DNA of 64,000 nucleotides, taken from the NCBI GenBank assembly GCA_037975125.1, contig CM075852.1, positions 9,222,283 to 9,286,282 of the forward strand, given 5' to 3'. Origin of the DNA: Latrodectus hesperus. Taxonomy: Eukaryota > Arthropoda > Arachnida > Araneae > Theridiidae. Of this stretch, positions 52,125 through 64,000 are shown in pieces (the first letter of the stretch is position 1; each line of letters begins with the position of its first letter). The notes under the pieces are model-generated. The model saw only the letters and a program-made list of their open reading frames with translations, was not told the origin of the DNA and searched no databases. The position numbers and the translations under genes were made by a program.

Positions 52125-52330
52125 TTCCAGTGACTTTAATGGGTCTCTATCAAACACTTACATTTAATGTCAATAAGTAAACTTTTAAGAAAGTCCACTC
52201 CAATAATTGGCTTCGAAGCGTCTGCAATAGTATATTTCCATTTGAATTTTTCTCAACCTTAGATTCAATTTAAGAAATTTAGCTCAATTATCTCTATAAT
52301 ATATTGAATTTGAAGCATAGTGCTTAAATT
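52125..52330 (-). pseudogene. Gypsy aspartic protease C-terminal fragment
   Basis: The minus strand reads WKYTIADASKPIIGVDFLKS and then LLIDIKCKCLIET, matching the end of Gypsy proteases (FxVADVxxPILGxDFL, LLxDxxxxxLID). The upstream part (KLNLRLRK) is in another frame. The active-site DTGA is not recognisable. It runs within a few codons into integrase sequence, so the central polyprotein has been deleted. Confidence 0.72.
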
Positions 52331-52400
52331 CTGTTGGCATGCATTTTTTGGTTTCGAAGGAGGAGTAAATCAAAATGGAGTGAATATAAGATTCTTGCAT

Positions 52401-53631
52401 TTTTGTCAAAAAGGCATTGTTTCAGAAAATAGAAAGAACTTTGGAGAATCAGTGTAATATAATGAAGTCATTTACAGTACGTCTAAACGAGGTGAAATTA
52501 AAAACGAGTTTTTGTTTTAATTTTTAAAAATCATTTGCACACAATGCTTGCACTGCATTTTGGGAAATTGACATTTATTTTTGAAAACAGAACGCAAGAC
52601 TGAAAAATTAAAAAGTTCAATCAAATTTAAGTTTATCAGTAAGAAACAATTTTGTTTACATATATCATATATTTCTGATTTTTTTTTAAAGTTCAAAAGA
52701 AATGGCATAATTCTTATATATTCTCCTTCTAAGAAATACGGTGCTAGATTTAGTATCACTTAATCATGAATATAGGTAAAAAATTTGATTAAATATTTTT
52801 CGTACATTATCCAGTATTATATTTCTCATTTAGATAGTTATGGGTGTTCCTTAATTGCAAGAGAATAGCTCGCATATAATCAAAATTGATTTCCTTCCAA
52901 ACATTTTGCTGCATTTAACATACTCATTTATTTTACAGACTTTTTAAAAATTAAAATTACTGATACAATGACCACTTAAAATTCATATTACAAATTATAC
53001 CTAGGCTTTTCTTTGAACTAATAAAATAAAAATGCTTGATGTTAAGCACATTTTTAAAAAAAAAGTTGTTTAATGTCAGAGTTTACTGCACTTTTCTTTT
53101 TGCTTTTTTGCCTTAATATATTTTAGCTAATATCACAAATTCTTAACTCAAGAATTGCCGATATATATTTCTTAACAGTATCAACTTTTTCATTAAATGA
53201 GGTCACCTCTTTTTCATTCTGAAAAAAAAATAGTTTTTTATAAAAATAAATAGATGAATCAAGATTTAGTTAGTAAAAATGCTTTGAATTTGTGATCAGT
53301 GCCATATTTTTTTAATTTTACTTTTGTCACTTAAAATATAAGCAAAGTTTTATAACATATTATATTTTCTTTGAATTTCTCAAATAACTCTTTTTAAAAA
53401 ATTTTTTTAATTTATTTCCAATCATTTTAAAGCATTTGTAAAATTTTATTTTTAATACTTCAACTAATTTCATCTTTATATTAAAAATATTTATAATTTG
53501 ATGGTAATATAATTCTTTCTTCAAAGTAAATTTCGCAACTGAATTCTTTGTTAGTTGAAAAAATTCCTCGCACTAAAATTAAAGAACACCTTATTTGTAA
53601 TTCTAACGATTTTATAATTAATTTTTTGCCA
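52401..53631. other. AT-rich intronic DNA, no gene recognised
   Basis: Overlapping open frames on both strands at 52517-52763 have no recognised domain and are treated as chance. Confidence 0.5.
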
Positions 53632-53846
53632 CAGATGCCAAATTCTAAATTTTTTGGTGACGAAGAAATGTCGCCAAGATGACGTATTGTGACGTCTCAC
53701 AATAACATAAATATTGGGGTTGACAAAATGGAATTTTCTACATGATTCTTATAGGCTTCCATTTGTATGACATAGTAAAAACCAGGTTGCCAGGTAAACA
53801 AGAAAATCCGCCAAACTAATCACAAACTCAGAATTTGGCATCCTGG
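53632..53846. repeat. Short inverted-repeat element (MITE-like) next to the Neto exon
   Basis: The ends CAGATGCCAAATTCT (53632) and AGAATTTGGCATCCTG (to 53845) form an imperfect terminal inverted repeat around about 215 bp, 90 bp before the acceptor at 53935. The interior has two TGACGT motifs (near 53680 and 53690) like CREB/ATF half-sites. No target duplication was found, so insertion is not proven. Confidence 0.45.
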
Positions 53847-53935
53847 TTTATACGGCATGTGTGCCGATCGCTTTTATTTTTTTCAATTACAGGGAAAGTA
53901 ACATCTCATTCACTAAATTTTCTTTCGATTTTCAG

Positions 53936-54190
53936 CTCCTCACGGTCACGTCATTCAGCTGGATTTTCGGGAGACCTTCCACTTGGAGGAATCTCTGACT
54001 TGCGAATATGATTGGCTGGAAATAAGGAACGGCCCTCACGGATACAGTCCTCTCATCAAGAAGTTTTGTGGTCACGAGTTTCCGCCCCTGCTCACATCGA
54101 AGGACAGGTTCCTATGGCTCAAATTTTCCTCCGACGACAGCATAGAATACGAAGGGTTCAAGGCCATCTACGAGTTCATTCAAATCGAAG
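53936..54190 (+). CDS. Neto: Neto-like protein, internal exon encoding second half of CUB domain 1
   Basis: The exon follows TTTTCAG at 53929-53935. Its donor is GTGAAC at 54191, a little weaker than consensus. It is 255 bp with phase 1 at both ends, so it joins 41820-41981 without a shift. The joined codon gives Ala, then PHGHVIQLDFRETFHLEE. It carries CUB cysteines 3 (LTCEYDWLEIRNG) and 4 (KKFCGHEFPP), and acidic residues placed as in calcium-binding CUB domains (Asp in EYDWLEI, Asp in SSDDS). The segments LEIRNGPHGYSPLI, RFLWLKFSSDD and GFKAIYEF follow the pattern known for the first CUB domain of vertebrate NETO1/2 and fly Neto. GC content is well above the flanks, as expected of a constrained exon. 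CUB2, the LDLa module and the transmembrane part are not found in the next 9.8 kb, so the following intron is at least that long. Reading through the donor would add about 12 codons before a stop at 54226-54228. Confidence 0.85.
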
Positions 54191-54726
54191 GTGAACACCC
54201 TTTTTTTATTCGAACGCAATTCCTATAAATAATCGAGAAAAACATCTTTCTTCCAAATTGTATTTTCTTTTTAACAGTTTCTCAAAACTTTGCATGAAAT
54301 CAATACTTATAAAATGCATGCAGTACAAAAAACAATCCACTCAGAAATCAATACACTTAAGAAAATTTTGCACAAGATTGCTTTCACGAGTTTATTTGAG
54401 TAGAGTGATTCAGACAAAAATTATTTAATTTTTTATATTTTTATTATTGCAAAAATTATCTTATATTTTTGCTGATTAATGTCGTTGTGAGTGTATCATT
54501 TATATTCATGCTGGCCGGTAATATTCCTGATGGGAAAATGTATGAACTTTAAATCAAAATTCCATGTCTGAAGGGACAAAATTATTCATAAAGATAATCT
54601 TTAAAATAATCATAAATATTTGAATGCTTATAAACCAGAACATTGGTTATGCTTATAACAATGTGTATTCAAAATCATCAACACAATATCTGATGTCCAA
54701 AATATGCAATGAAGCTATTTCTTTTC
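54191..54726. other. Start of the next Neto intron
   Basis: Begins with the donor GTGAAC. AT-rich, nothing else recognised. Confidence 0.6.
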
Positions 54727-54734
54727 TTTTAGAG

Positions 54735-55035
54735 CAGTGTTTCTCAACCGCCGGTCCGCGGACCAGTACCGGTCCGCAAGAAATATTTACCGGTCCGCGA
54801 AATATCCAGCTTTTATAGGCCGACCACCAATACAGTACCTACATTACAATAATAATAGTATATAATATACAAATGTAAATTATAACAAACAAAATGCTTT
54901 AAAAATTATGTATGTCTTCATGATTTATCTTTGTGAAAAATTGTGCATTGGGTCAAATTATTAATATTACCGGTCCGCGCGAACGTGCCGAAATATTTTA
55001 CCGGTCCTTGGAGTAAATTCAGTTGAGAAACACTG
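54735..55035. mobile_element. hAT-type MITE, 301 bp
   Basis: Perfect 14-bp terminal inverted repeats CAGTGTTTCTCAAC are flanked by a perfect 8-bp target duplication TTTTAGAG (54727-54734 and 55036-55043), diagnostic of the hAT superfamily. There is no coding capacity. The GC-rich motif (A)CCGGTCCGC recurs at 54751, 54768, 54789 and 54969, with a partial copy at 55000, near both ends where hAT transposases bind. A perfect 12-bp palindrome GGTCCGCGGACC lies at 54753-54764. Confidence 0.95.
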
Positions 55036-55043
55036 TTTTAGAG

Positions 55044-57452
55044 CATTTTAGCAAACAGAATCTCTTTTAGAAAGAAATTTAAAATTTTGCTTATAAATTA
55101 TATTTTCACTTGAACTCAAAAATAAGCATTTGTGTAAATTTTAAAAATTTGTAGAAAAATATTCTTTCGTTTAGTCCTTATCACTAATATAAAAATAAAA
55201 GTTAAATTTCTTTCTTTGCGCTGTTAGGAAGAAAGTCCAATTAAAAGCATTAAAATTTTAAATGCAGCAAATTAATCGGCTTTAGAGAAAAGCTTAACAG
55301 ATTCTCCACAAAAGTGGATATTTTCTTTCTAAGAGGAAATCCGGGTGACTGAAAATCTTTGTGATTATTAATGGTAATTGGCGCAAAGCACTGTATCCAT
55401 CAAAAATAATGAGATGCAAAAAACTTTAAAAGATAATATTTCAGATCTTTTCTTCCTAGATTTTACGAAATCCATATTAATTAATATTTTCGGGGAAAAT
55501 GGTTCTGAAATTTTACATTATATTTAATCTACATTAAAAAAAAGTATTTTTGGAAACCACCATTACACAAAAATCAATTTTCCAATTGCAAGTATAATTG
55601 TAGTACATTTCAAACTCATCGGTATATTACTTAAATCGGAATTACGAGACGTTAATGTGATTTCAGCACAATCTACAGCCTAGTTTCTGCAATTCAATGT
55701 AGCCTGAATTTAATAAAGCTAGGATTATGATGCTAATTAAAAAGATGGGATAACTTTTGAATAATTAAGAAGCAAGGATTGTAAAAAATAGCATTAAAAC
55801 TCCTTTAAAATATCTTCGAAAGAACTCGAATGTTTTCACCTTCGTCAATAGGAGTGATATTTTATTACTCTCATAAAAATCAAGCCTTTAAAGACTGTAT
55901 TATCAAAGTGATGGTATTTTTTTTTTGTAACGGAAAAAAAAATACCATCATTCGTTCGTTTTTATTCGAATCACTAAAATGCCCGGATTGTTCAAGCAAT
56001 ATTTATTATGATAGAAAATTACATGTACTTAAATGAAAAAAGATGAATAAGGATCTATTTATATTATATTTTTAATATTATAAGAATTTGGTTAGCTTAA
56101 GTATTAAGATTTTGTTTGCAATTTTTTATCACAATTCAGTGAAACTTCCTGCAGAAAATCCTAGTTCTAGTAACCAATTTATAGTTATATTGTTTAATTA
56201 AATACTCTGGTAAGTGGATAAAGTAATATTTAAGTTTTTTATTTGAAAATCATTTTTTTGTTTCTTTCTGTCGAAGTTTGATCTCGTATCAAGTTTTACT
56301 AATAGAGTAGTACTAATGCGGACAAATATCCTTTCAAATTCGAAAAATACAAATGTAATATTAAATAAAGGAATTGTTACAAAATCAACACAAATTTAGC
56401 ATTCAGTTATTAGATAACAATGAAATGTTGAAATATGTGCTATAAATTTTTAAATAATGCAGGTTTTAAATTTATCTGTAAAATGTGAAAATGGTGTTCA
56501 GTTACCTCGATATTTCTGCCAATTGCTATTAACATATGAAAAAATATACAATGAATGCTATTTACTGAACTGAGAATATTTAAACGATAAAAAAACATCA
56601 ATAAATAGCCAATTTTCCTTAAAAGCACCAAATTCATTGACAATTTATGCTTTTTTGCAAAAATAGCAAATCCATGATATTGAAATAACATTTGTTCCAC
56701 TCAGAATACATCTTGTTCGTTTGTATGATAATAAAAAAAAGTTTAATAAGATATATCTACCTAAAAGCAAAAGAAGGTCTTTAAAAGCTGACCTCACTCT
56801 CAATCTTTCTTTTACACGTGATCTAAAGTTGAAACATCCTTTCTTTTTTTACACTTAGCTCCATTTGTTTTACTTAGCAATGTACTTACAAAAGTTGGAA
56901 ATGGGAGAAAACCATCTGCAGTGGAAAAAAAAATTAAGCATGTATGGGAAGAAAAACTCTTTTCATGTATGTAACATGTTCCCTACTAGCGTCGAAAATA
57001 TATTTCAAGGGATAGAAATAAACGGATTATGCTTAAAGAAAATTTTGAATCCATATATTTTTATTAATGAACGTCAATATATTTAAGCTTTTTGTTTACT
57101 CACTCTCGTTCCCTTAACTTCATCCAGTTTTTTCCCCCTCCCTCCCTATAGCAGGTGGCTGTTGCATACACTATAACTCTTCGTCAAATAAAAAGAGGGC
57201 GTCAAAAGCTGAGACGCAGGCTTGTGCTATCCATCAACTATCCCTGCTATCCAGAGAAGGGTAGTCATGGATCCTATCCATTTATTATCCATCTTTTTAC
57301 AATAGGTTTTTAGCGAGAAACGGGTATTTTTTTTTTTTTTTTTTTTTGCTTCCATAGACGCATACTATACAGTATTTATAATAACAGCTGTCATTGATTA
57401 ACAAAAACCTCAACAATTTATGTAAACAATGTTGGACTTCAGTTTTTAATAC

Positions 57453-57456
<4 letters not shown>
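55044..57456. other. AT-rich DNA, probably Neto intron
   Basis: No exon recognised. Contains a hairpin at 55910-55949 and a T22 run near 57327-57348. 57110-57300 is GC-richer and non-repetitive. Confidence 0.5.
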
Positions 57457-60760
<3,304 letters not shown>

Positions 60761-61252
60761 TGAATTATAGATCATGTCATGTTTAAGAAATTGTTTCAAT
60801 TATAGAACATGTCATGATTAATGAATTGTTTTAATTATAGAACATGTCACGATTAAGAAATTGTTTCAATTATAGAGCATGTCATGATTAATGAATTGTT
60901 TTAATTATAGAACATTTCACGATTAATGAATTGTTTCAGTTATAGAACATGTCACGATTATGAAATTGTTTCAATTATAGAACATGTCATGATTAATGAA
61001 TTGTTTCAATTATAGAACATGTCACGATTAAGAAATTGTTTCAATTATAGATCATGTCATGATTAATGAAATGTTTTAATTCTAGAACATTTCACGATTA
61101 AGAAATTGTTTCAATTATAGAACATGTCACGATTAGGAAATTCTTTCAATTACAGAACATGCCACGATTAAGAAATTGTATCAATTATAGAACATGTCAC
61201 GATTAAGAAATTGTTTTAACTACAGAGCATATTATGACTAAGAAATTGTTTC
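60761..61252 (+). repeat. 35-bp minisatellite, 14 units
   Basis: Units begin at 60771, 60806, 60841, 60876, 60911, 60946, 60981, 61016, 61051, 61086, 61121, 61156, 61191 and 61226, every one spaced exactly 35 bp with no indels. The core reads AACATGTCACGATTAAGAAA then TTGTTTCAATTATAG. Two unit types (GTCATGATTAATGAA and GTCACGATTAAGAAA) alternate in part of the array. The last units carry the most changes. Confidence 0.97.
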
Positions 61253-62296
61253 TTGTTTTACAAAACTCTTTGAGAAGCAACTTTGCTGCACTTTGCTTAC
61301 ATCGATTTAATAAAATGTTGTATAAATTACACTTCATGAACACTGTGGGAAAATCAAAACAAAGAATTTCGATATAGAGTACAATTAGGAGAGCTTTTTC
61401 ATGAGATCTGTTTTTAAACAGAATGACTTTAAATCTTAAGCTTAATGACTTAAAGGTCAGTTGCAGGTTGTTATAGTATAACCAACTGAAATACTTACCA
61501 GAAATGTTCTTCTTTATATGAAATGTATCTTTTTGATAGCACAAATTGATAATTAATTCTTCCAAACTTGATATTTATTTGAAAGCACTTGTCTCTCTCT
61601 TTGCCTACTCTTATTTATTATTATGCAAGTACCAAACTACCTTAATAAATACCGGCTTCTATGTTATAATTCTAAAAATAATTTTTTTTCCATATGAATT
61701 CTAAATTTATACTTTCTTTTCACTCTTAACTTTGTTAAATTATTATTTCTTAAAAAGATATGTAATTTATATATTTAAAAACTATTAGTTTTAATTAAAA
61801 ATCATTTAATAAAACACATTTTCATTTCATTATTAATTTAATTTATATCATATGCAACAAAAATATAAAAATAAATATATTCAAAAGATTTAAACAATAA
61901 TAAGAATCATCAGAGATACAAATCAGAAAGACTGGAAGAAAATAGTCAGAGTAATGGAAAAATAAAATTCCTCCTTTTTCTTCTAAGAAATGGATGAAAG
62001 AAAGGAAACACATACCATGAAAACTATCAATATTATTCGTAGATACAATGTTCTCTATGATTTTGAAAAGTGATAAAGGAGTAGAAAAAGTGAGCAGAAA
62101 AATACACAAGTTAAATGAGAATAAAAGTTACTATAAAGCAAACAGCTTTAATTGAAATAAATTAACTATTGAAAAAATCATTATCTTTAACTTGAAATGT
62201 TAGGTATTTACGATTAAAATAAAATTAACAAAAATATTATGCTATATTTTTGTTAACTTTAATATTATAAATATACATATTCTTCCTTTTAATCCT
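61253..62296. other. AT-rich DNA, no gene recognised
   Basis: A 120-codon minus-strand frame (61203-61565) partly overlaps the minisatellite and has no recognised domain; an 88-codon one at 61843-62109 likewise. Both are probably chance. Confidence 0.5.
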
Positions 62297-62340
62297 TTAA
62301 GTAATACTTATGTAATACTTAAGTAATACTTAAGTAATGC
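62297..62340 (+). repeat. Short tandem repeat, 11-bp units
   Basis: About four copies of TAAGTAATACT (one with ATG in place of AAG) run directly into the hairpin that starts at 62339. Confidence 0.85.
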
Positions 62341-62388
62341 CTAATGCTTAACATTTAAAAGTAATACTTTTAATGTTAAGCATTAGGC
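62339..62388. repeat. 50-nt near-perfect hairpin
   Basis: GCCTAATGCTTAACAT at the left pairs with ATGTTAAGCATTAGGC at the right, and the stem continues through AAAAGTA/TACTTTT. There is one extra T in the left arm and almost no loop. Confidence 0.95.
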
Positions 62389-63952
62389 CTGACCACTAAT
62401 GTGGAATTCAGATTACCCTTTATAAAAAAGGAATTAAAACGTTAAATAACACAAATTTAGAATATCTTTGTATATACTTCTTCCAATAACTTAATCGAAC
62501 AAATGCAATTACAAATGTGACGCACCCAAAAGTGAAGGAATTAAAAAGGAAATTAAATTTACAAGAAAAGGAAAGAAATGAATATATCTTCTTTCTTACC
62601 TATCTCTTGTCTTTCCCTATTTTATCTTGTTTCCTTACCTTGAGGAATCTGCCATGAAATCGAAAAAAGTCCGTATAATTAAAAGAATGGTCGCTTTACC
62701 TCTCTTTTTCTTTCTTTAACGGCAATTTCCTCGCTTTTTATTATTATTTACATCAAATAGGAGGGGTAGAGGGGGCACTGGCTGACAAGCGCGATTTGTT
62801 TTCCCCACCGCGAAGTGGAACACTCATAATAAATGCTTCTGGGCTGATCGTCTTGTCCTCCGACAGATATTATTGCCAGGCAATAAAGAAAATAAGAATA
62901 AATTCATCCCTCTATTATACATTTTTCTCACGGTACATTCGAATATGAAATTAAACCATAAAAAAGAAAAGAGGATGATGAAAAAATTTCCGAATGTGTA
63001 ACTCTTATATGGATATTCACTTTTTTCTTCTCTACTTATTTTCTTTCCTTTCCCTAGTTCCAATTTTCATTTGTGTGTTTTGCTCTTCTTATTTCTTTTT
63101 TCACCCACGCATACAAACTCCTCCATTCCCCCGGGTTTGAGGCATATCAAAAAATCTATTTTCGCGAAATATTACTCGTAATTCTCTACGCGGAAATTTG
63201 AGTTGAAATAAATAAAAAAAAGAAATGCACACATATCTGAATAGTATATAAAAAAAGAAGAAACGTGTAAATTGACAAAAAAAATCGGAAAAAGGAAATG
63301 AAAATCTTCTGGAAAAGGCTTTTTTTATATTCTTAAGAGAAGTGAAAATTTGTTATTGTCAGTACATCCCAATTCTAGAATGCATTTTCAAGGAATGTTA
63401 TTAGCTAGTGCATTAAGTGAATGCATATAAAAAATTTCCACAAAATATATTTTTATATTATGTAAATACATATTAAATAATAAAATATAAATATATAACT
63501 TTTAAGTTCTCTTGAATATGTACTTTTCACGATAAATTGCTTAGGTTTTTATATGATAATTTGATAAATGTATTAAGTGAATAAATTATATAAAATAAAT
63601 TATGAAATACAATGTAAAAAAGAACAAGTAAAATTGAAATTTAAAATTAATATTTTGATATTTGTATACAAATATACTAATTTTTTATCAACTTAAATTA
63701 TATTTTTAGAGGAATTGAAAAAAAATTTACAGCCTGTTGTCTCTATTGGGAAATCTCTCATTATTGTAAAATTTTATCGAGGAATGTTAAACATTTAGTA
63801 AAAAAAAGAAACATAAAAGGACAAAAAACCACTCTTTCTGTTGTTAAAACTTTAATAAGTCAATTAAATAAGTAAAAGTATTTTTAATTAATTAGTTTAT
63901 ACCATTTTGTCCGTAAAATATTTCGATTGACTGCAGTTGTCGAATGAAAATT
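62389..63952. other. AT-rich DNA with a GC-richer patch
   Basis: No gene recognised. 62690-62840 contains a GC-richer non-repetitive patch (around GGCACTGGCTGACAAGCGCG) of unknown role. Confidence 0.5.
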
Positions 63953-64000
63953 TGTTGTTCTTACTTATGACACTTGGGCAAGCCTCACTCAAGGCTGATG
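63953..64000 (-). mobile_element. 3' end of a SINE copy, cut by the window edge
   Basis: TGTTGTTCTTACTTATGACA and the following CTTGGGCAAGCCTCACTCAAGGC resemble the left end of the SINE at 29984-30295 (TGTTGTTTGTAATGACACTTG, then AAACCAAGCTCGCTACG), in the same minus orientation. Only the tail and about 40 bases are inside the window. Confidence 0.6.

Larger units (their letters stand above)
51290..52400 (-). mobile_element. Gypsy-type LTR retrotransposon remnant
   Basis: Minus-strand pieces of a Gypsy polyprotein occur in the order protease, integrase core, integrase tail, with no reverse transcriptase or RNase H between protease and integrase. No LTRs are recognised. Many frameshifts and stops mark it as old. 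It lies inside the Neto intron, antisense to the gene. Confidence 0.78.

Noticed and set aside
53890..53935. Alternative upstream acceptor for the second Neto exon
   Set aside because: Using CAG at 53890-53892 adds 43 bases and shifts the frame; the CAG-like acceptor at 53933-53935 joins perfectly.
56865..57086. 73-codon frame that might be a further Neto exon
   Set aside because: No CUB or LDLa cysteine pattern, and composition equals the flanks.
60761..61252. CRISPR-like regular spacing
   Set aside because: Units are contiguous and the whole 35 bp repeats; there are no distinct spacers, and the genome is eukaryotic. It is a minisatellite.
61203..61565. 120-codon minus-strand frame
   Set aside because: It begins inside the minisatellite, has no recognised domain and shares the local AT-rich composition.

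Overview
This is a eukaryotic, strongly AT-rich, intron- and repeat-dominated window. Three things point to an arthropod and most plausibly a chelicerate such as a spider: CUB-domain exons resembling the glutamate-receptor auxiliary protein Neto, a mixture of mariner, Tc1-like, pogo-like, hAT, Gypsy and non-LTR elements, and several tRNA-derived SINEs. The taxon is inferred. No rRNA, functional tRNA gene, CRISPR array, operon or prokaryotic feature is visible. An exact 500-base N run (19518-20017) marks a scaffold join, so the left 19.5 kb and the right 44 kb may not be truly contiguous.

The only host coding sequence I can support is two exons on the + strand (41820-41981 and 53936-54190). 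Both have canonical splice sites and phase-1 boundaries at each end. Together they encode one complete four-cysteine CUB domain, best read as the first CUB domain of a Neto orthologue. The intervening intron is 11,954 bp. The remaining exons lie outside the window, or at least are not recognisable in it, so much of the window is probably Neto intron and flanking DNA.

Layout: 0.4-1.3 kb, internally deleted mariner; 2.7-3.5 kb, internally deleted LINE with target-site duplication; 5.5 and 9.7 kb, SINEs; 7.0, 9.6 and 13.2 kb, (TA)n tracts, the last about 650 bp; 15.1-15.9 kb, LINE RNase H fragment; 21.2-21.8 kb, second copy of the LINE 3' end, followed by a possible SINE; 24.2 kb, (TA)n; 30.0-30.4 kb, SINE plus a 55-bp retro-insertion; 32.6-33.9 kb, full-length mariner with one stop codon and a changed catalytic residue; 38.5-39.1 kb, four 146-bp tandem units; 41.8 kb, Neto exon; 42.2-44.0 kb, stack of Tc1-like element, SINE and 59-bp retro-insertion; 44.6 and 48.6 kb, (TA)n; 47.8-48.5 kb, pogo-like element with a long hairpin; 51.3-52.4 kb, Gypsy remnant with protease joined to integrase; 53.9 kb, Neto exon; 54.7-55.0 kb, hAT MITE; 57.5 kb, (TA)n(GA)n; 60.8-61.25 kb, 35-bp minisatellite; 62.3 kb, hairpin; 63.95 kb to the end, start of another SINE copy.

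The mobile elements do not cooperate in any pathway: all autonomous ones here are broken. I did not find a convincing new multi-gene system. The most unusual items are structural: a LINE that lost its middle yet was inserted with both ends and a clean target duplication, two 55-59 bp retro-insertions with full target duplications, long near-perfect hairpins with tiny loops, and a strictly phased 35-bp satellite with alternating unit types.
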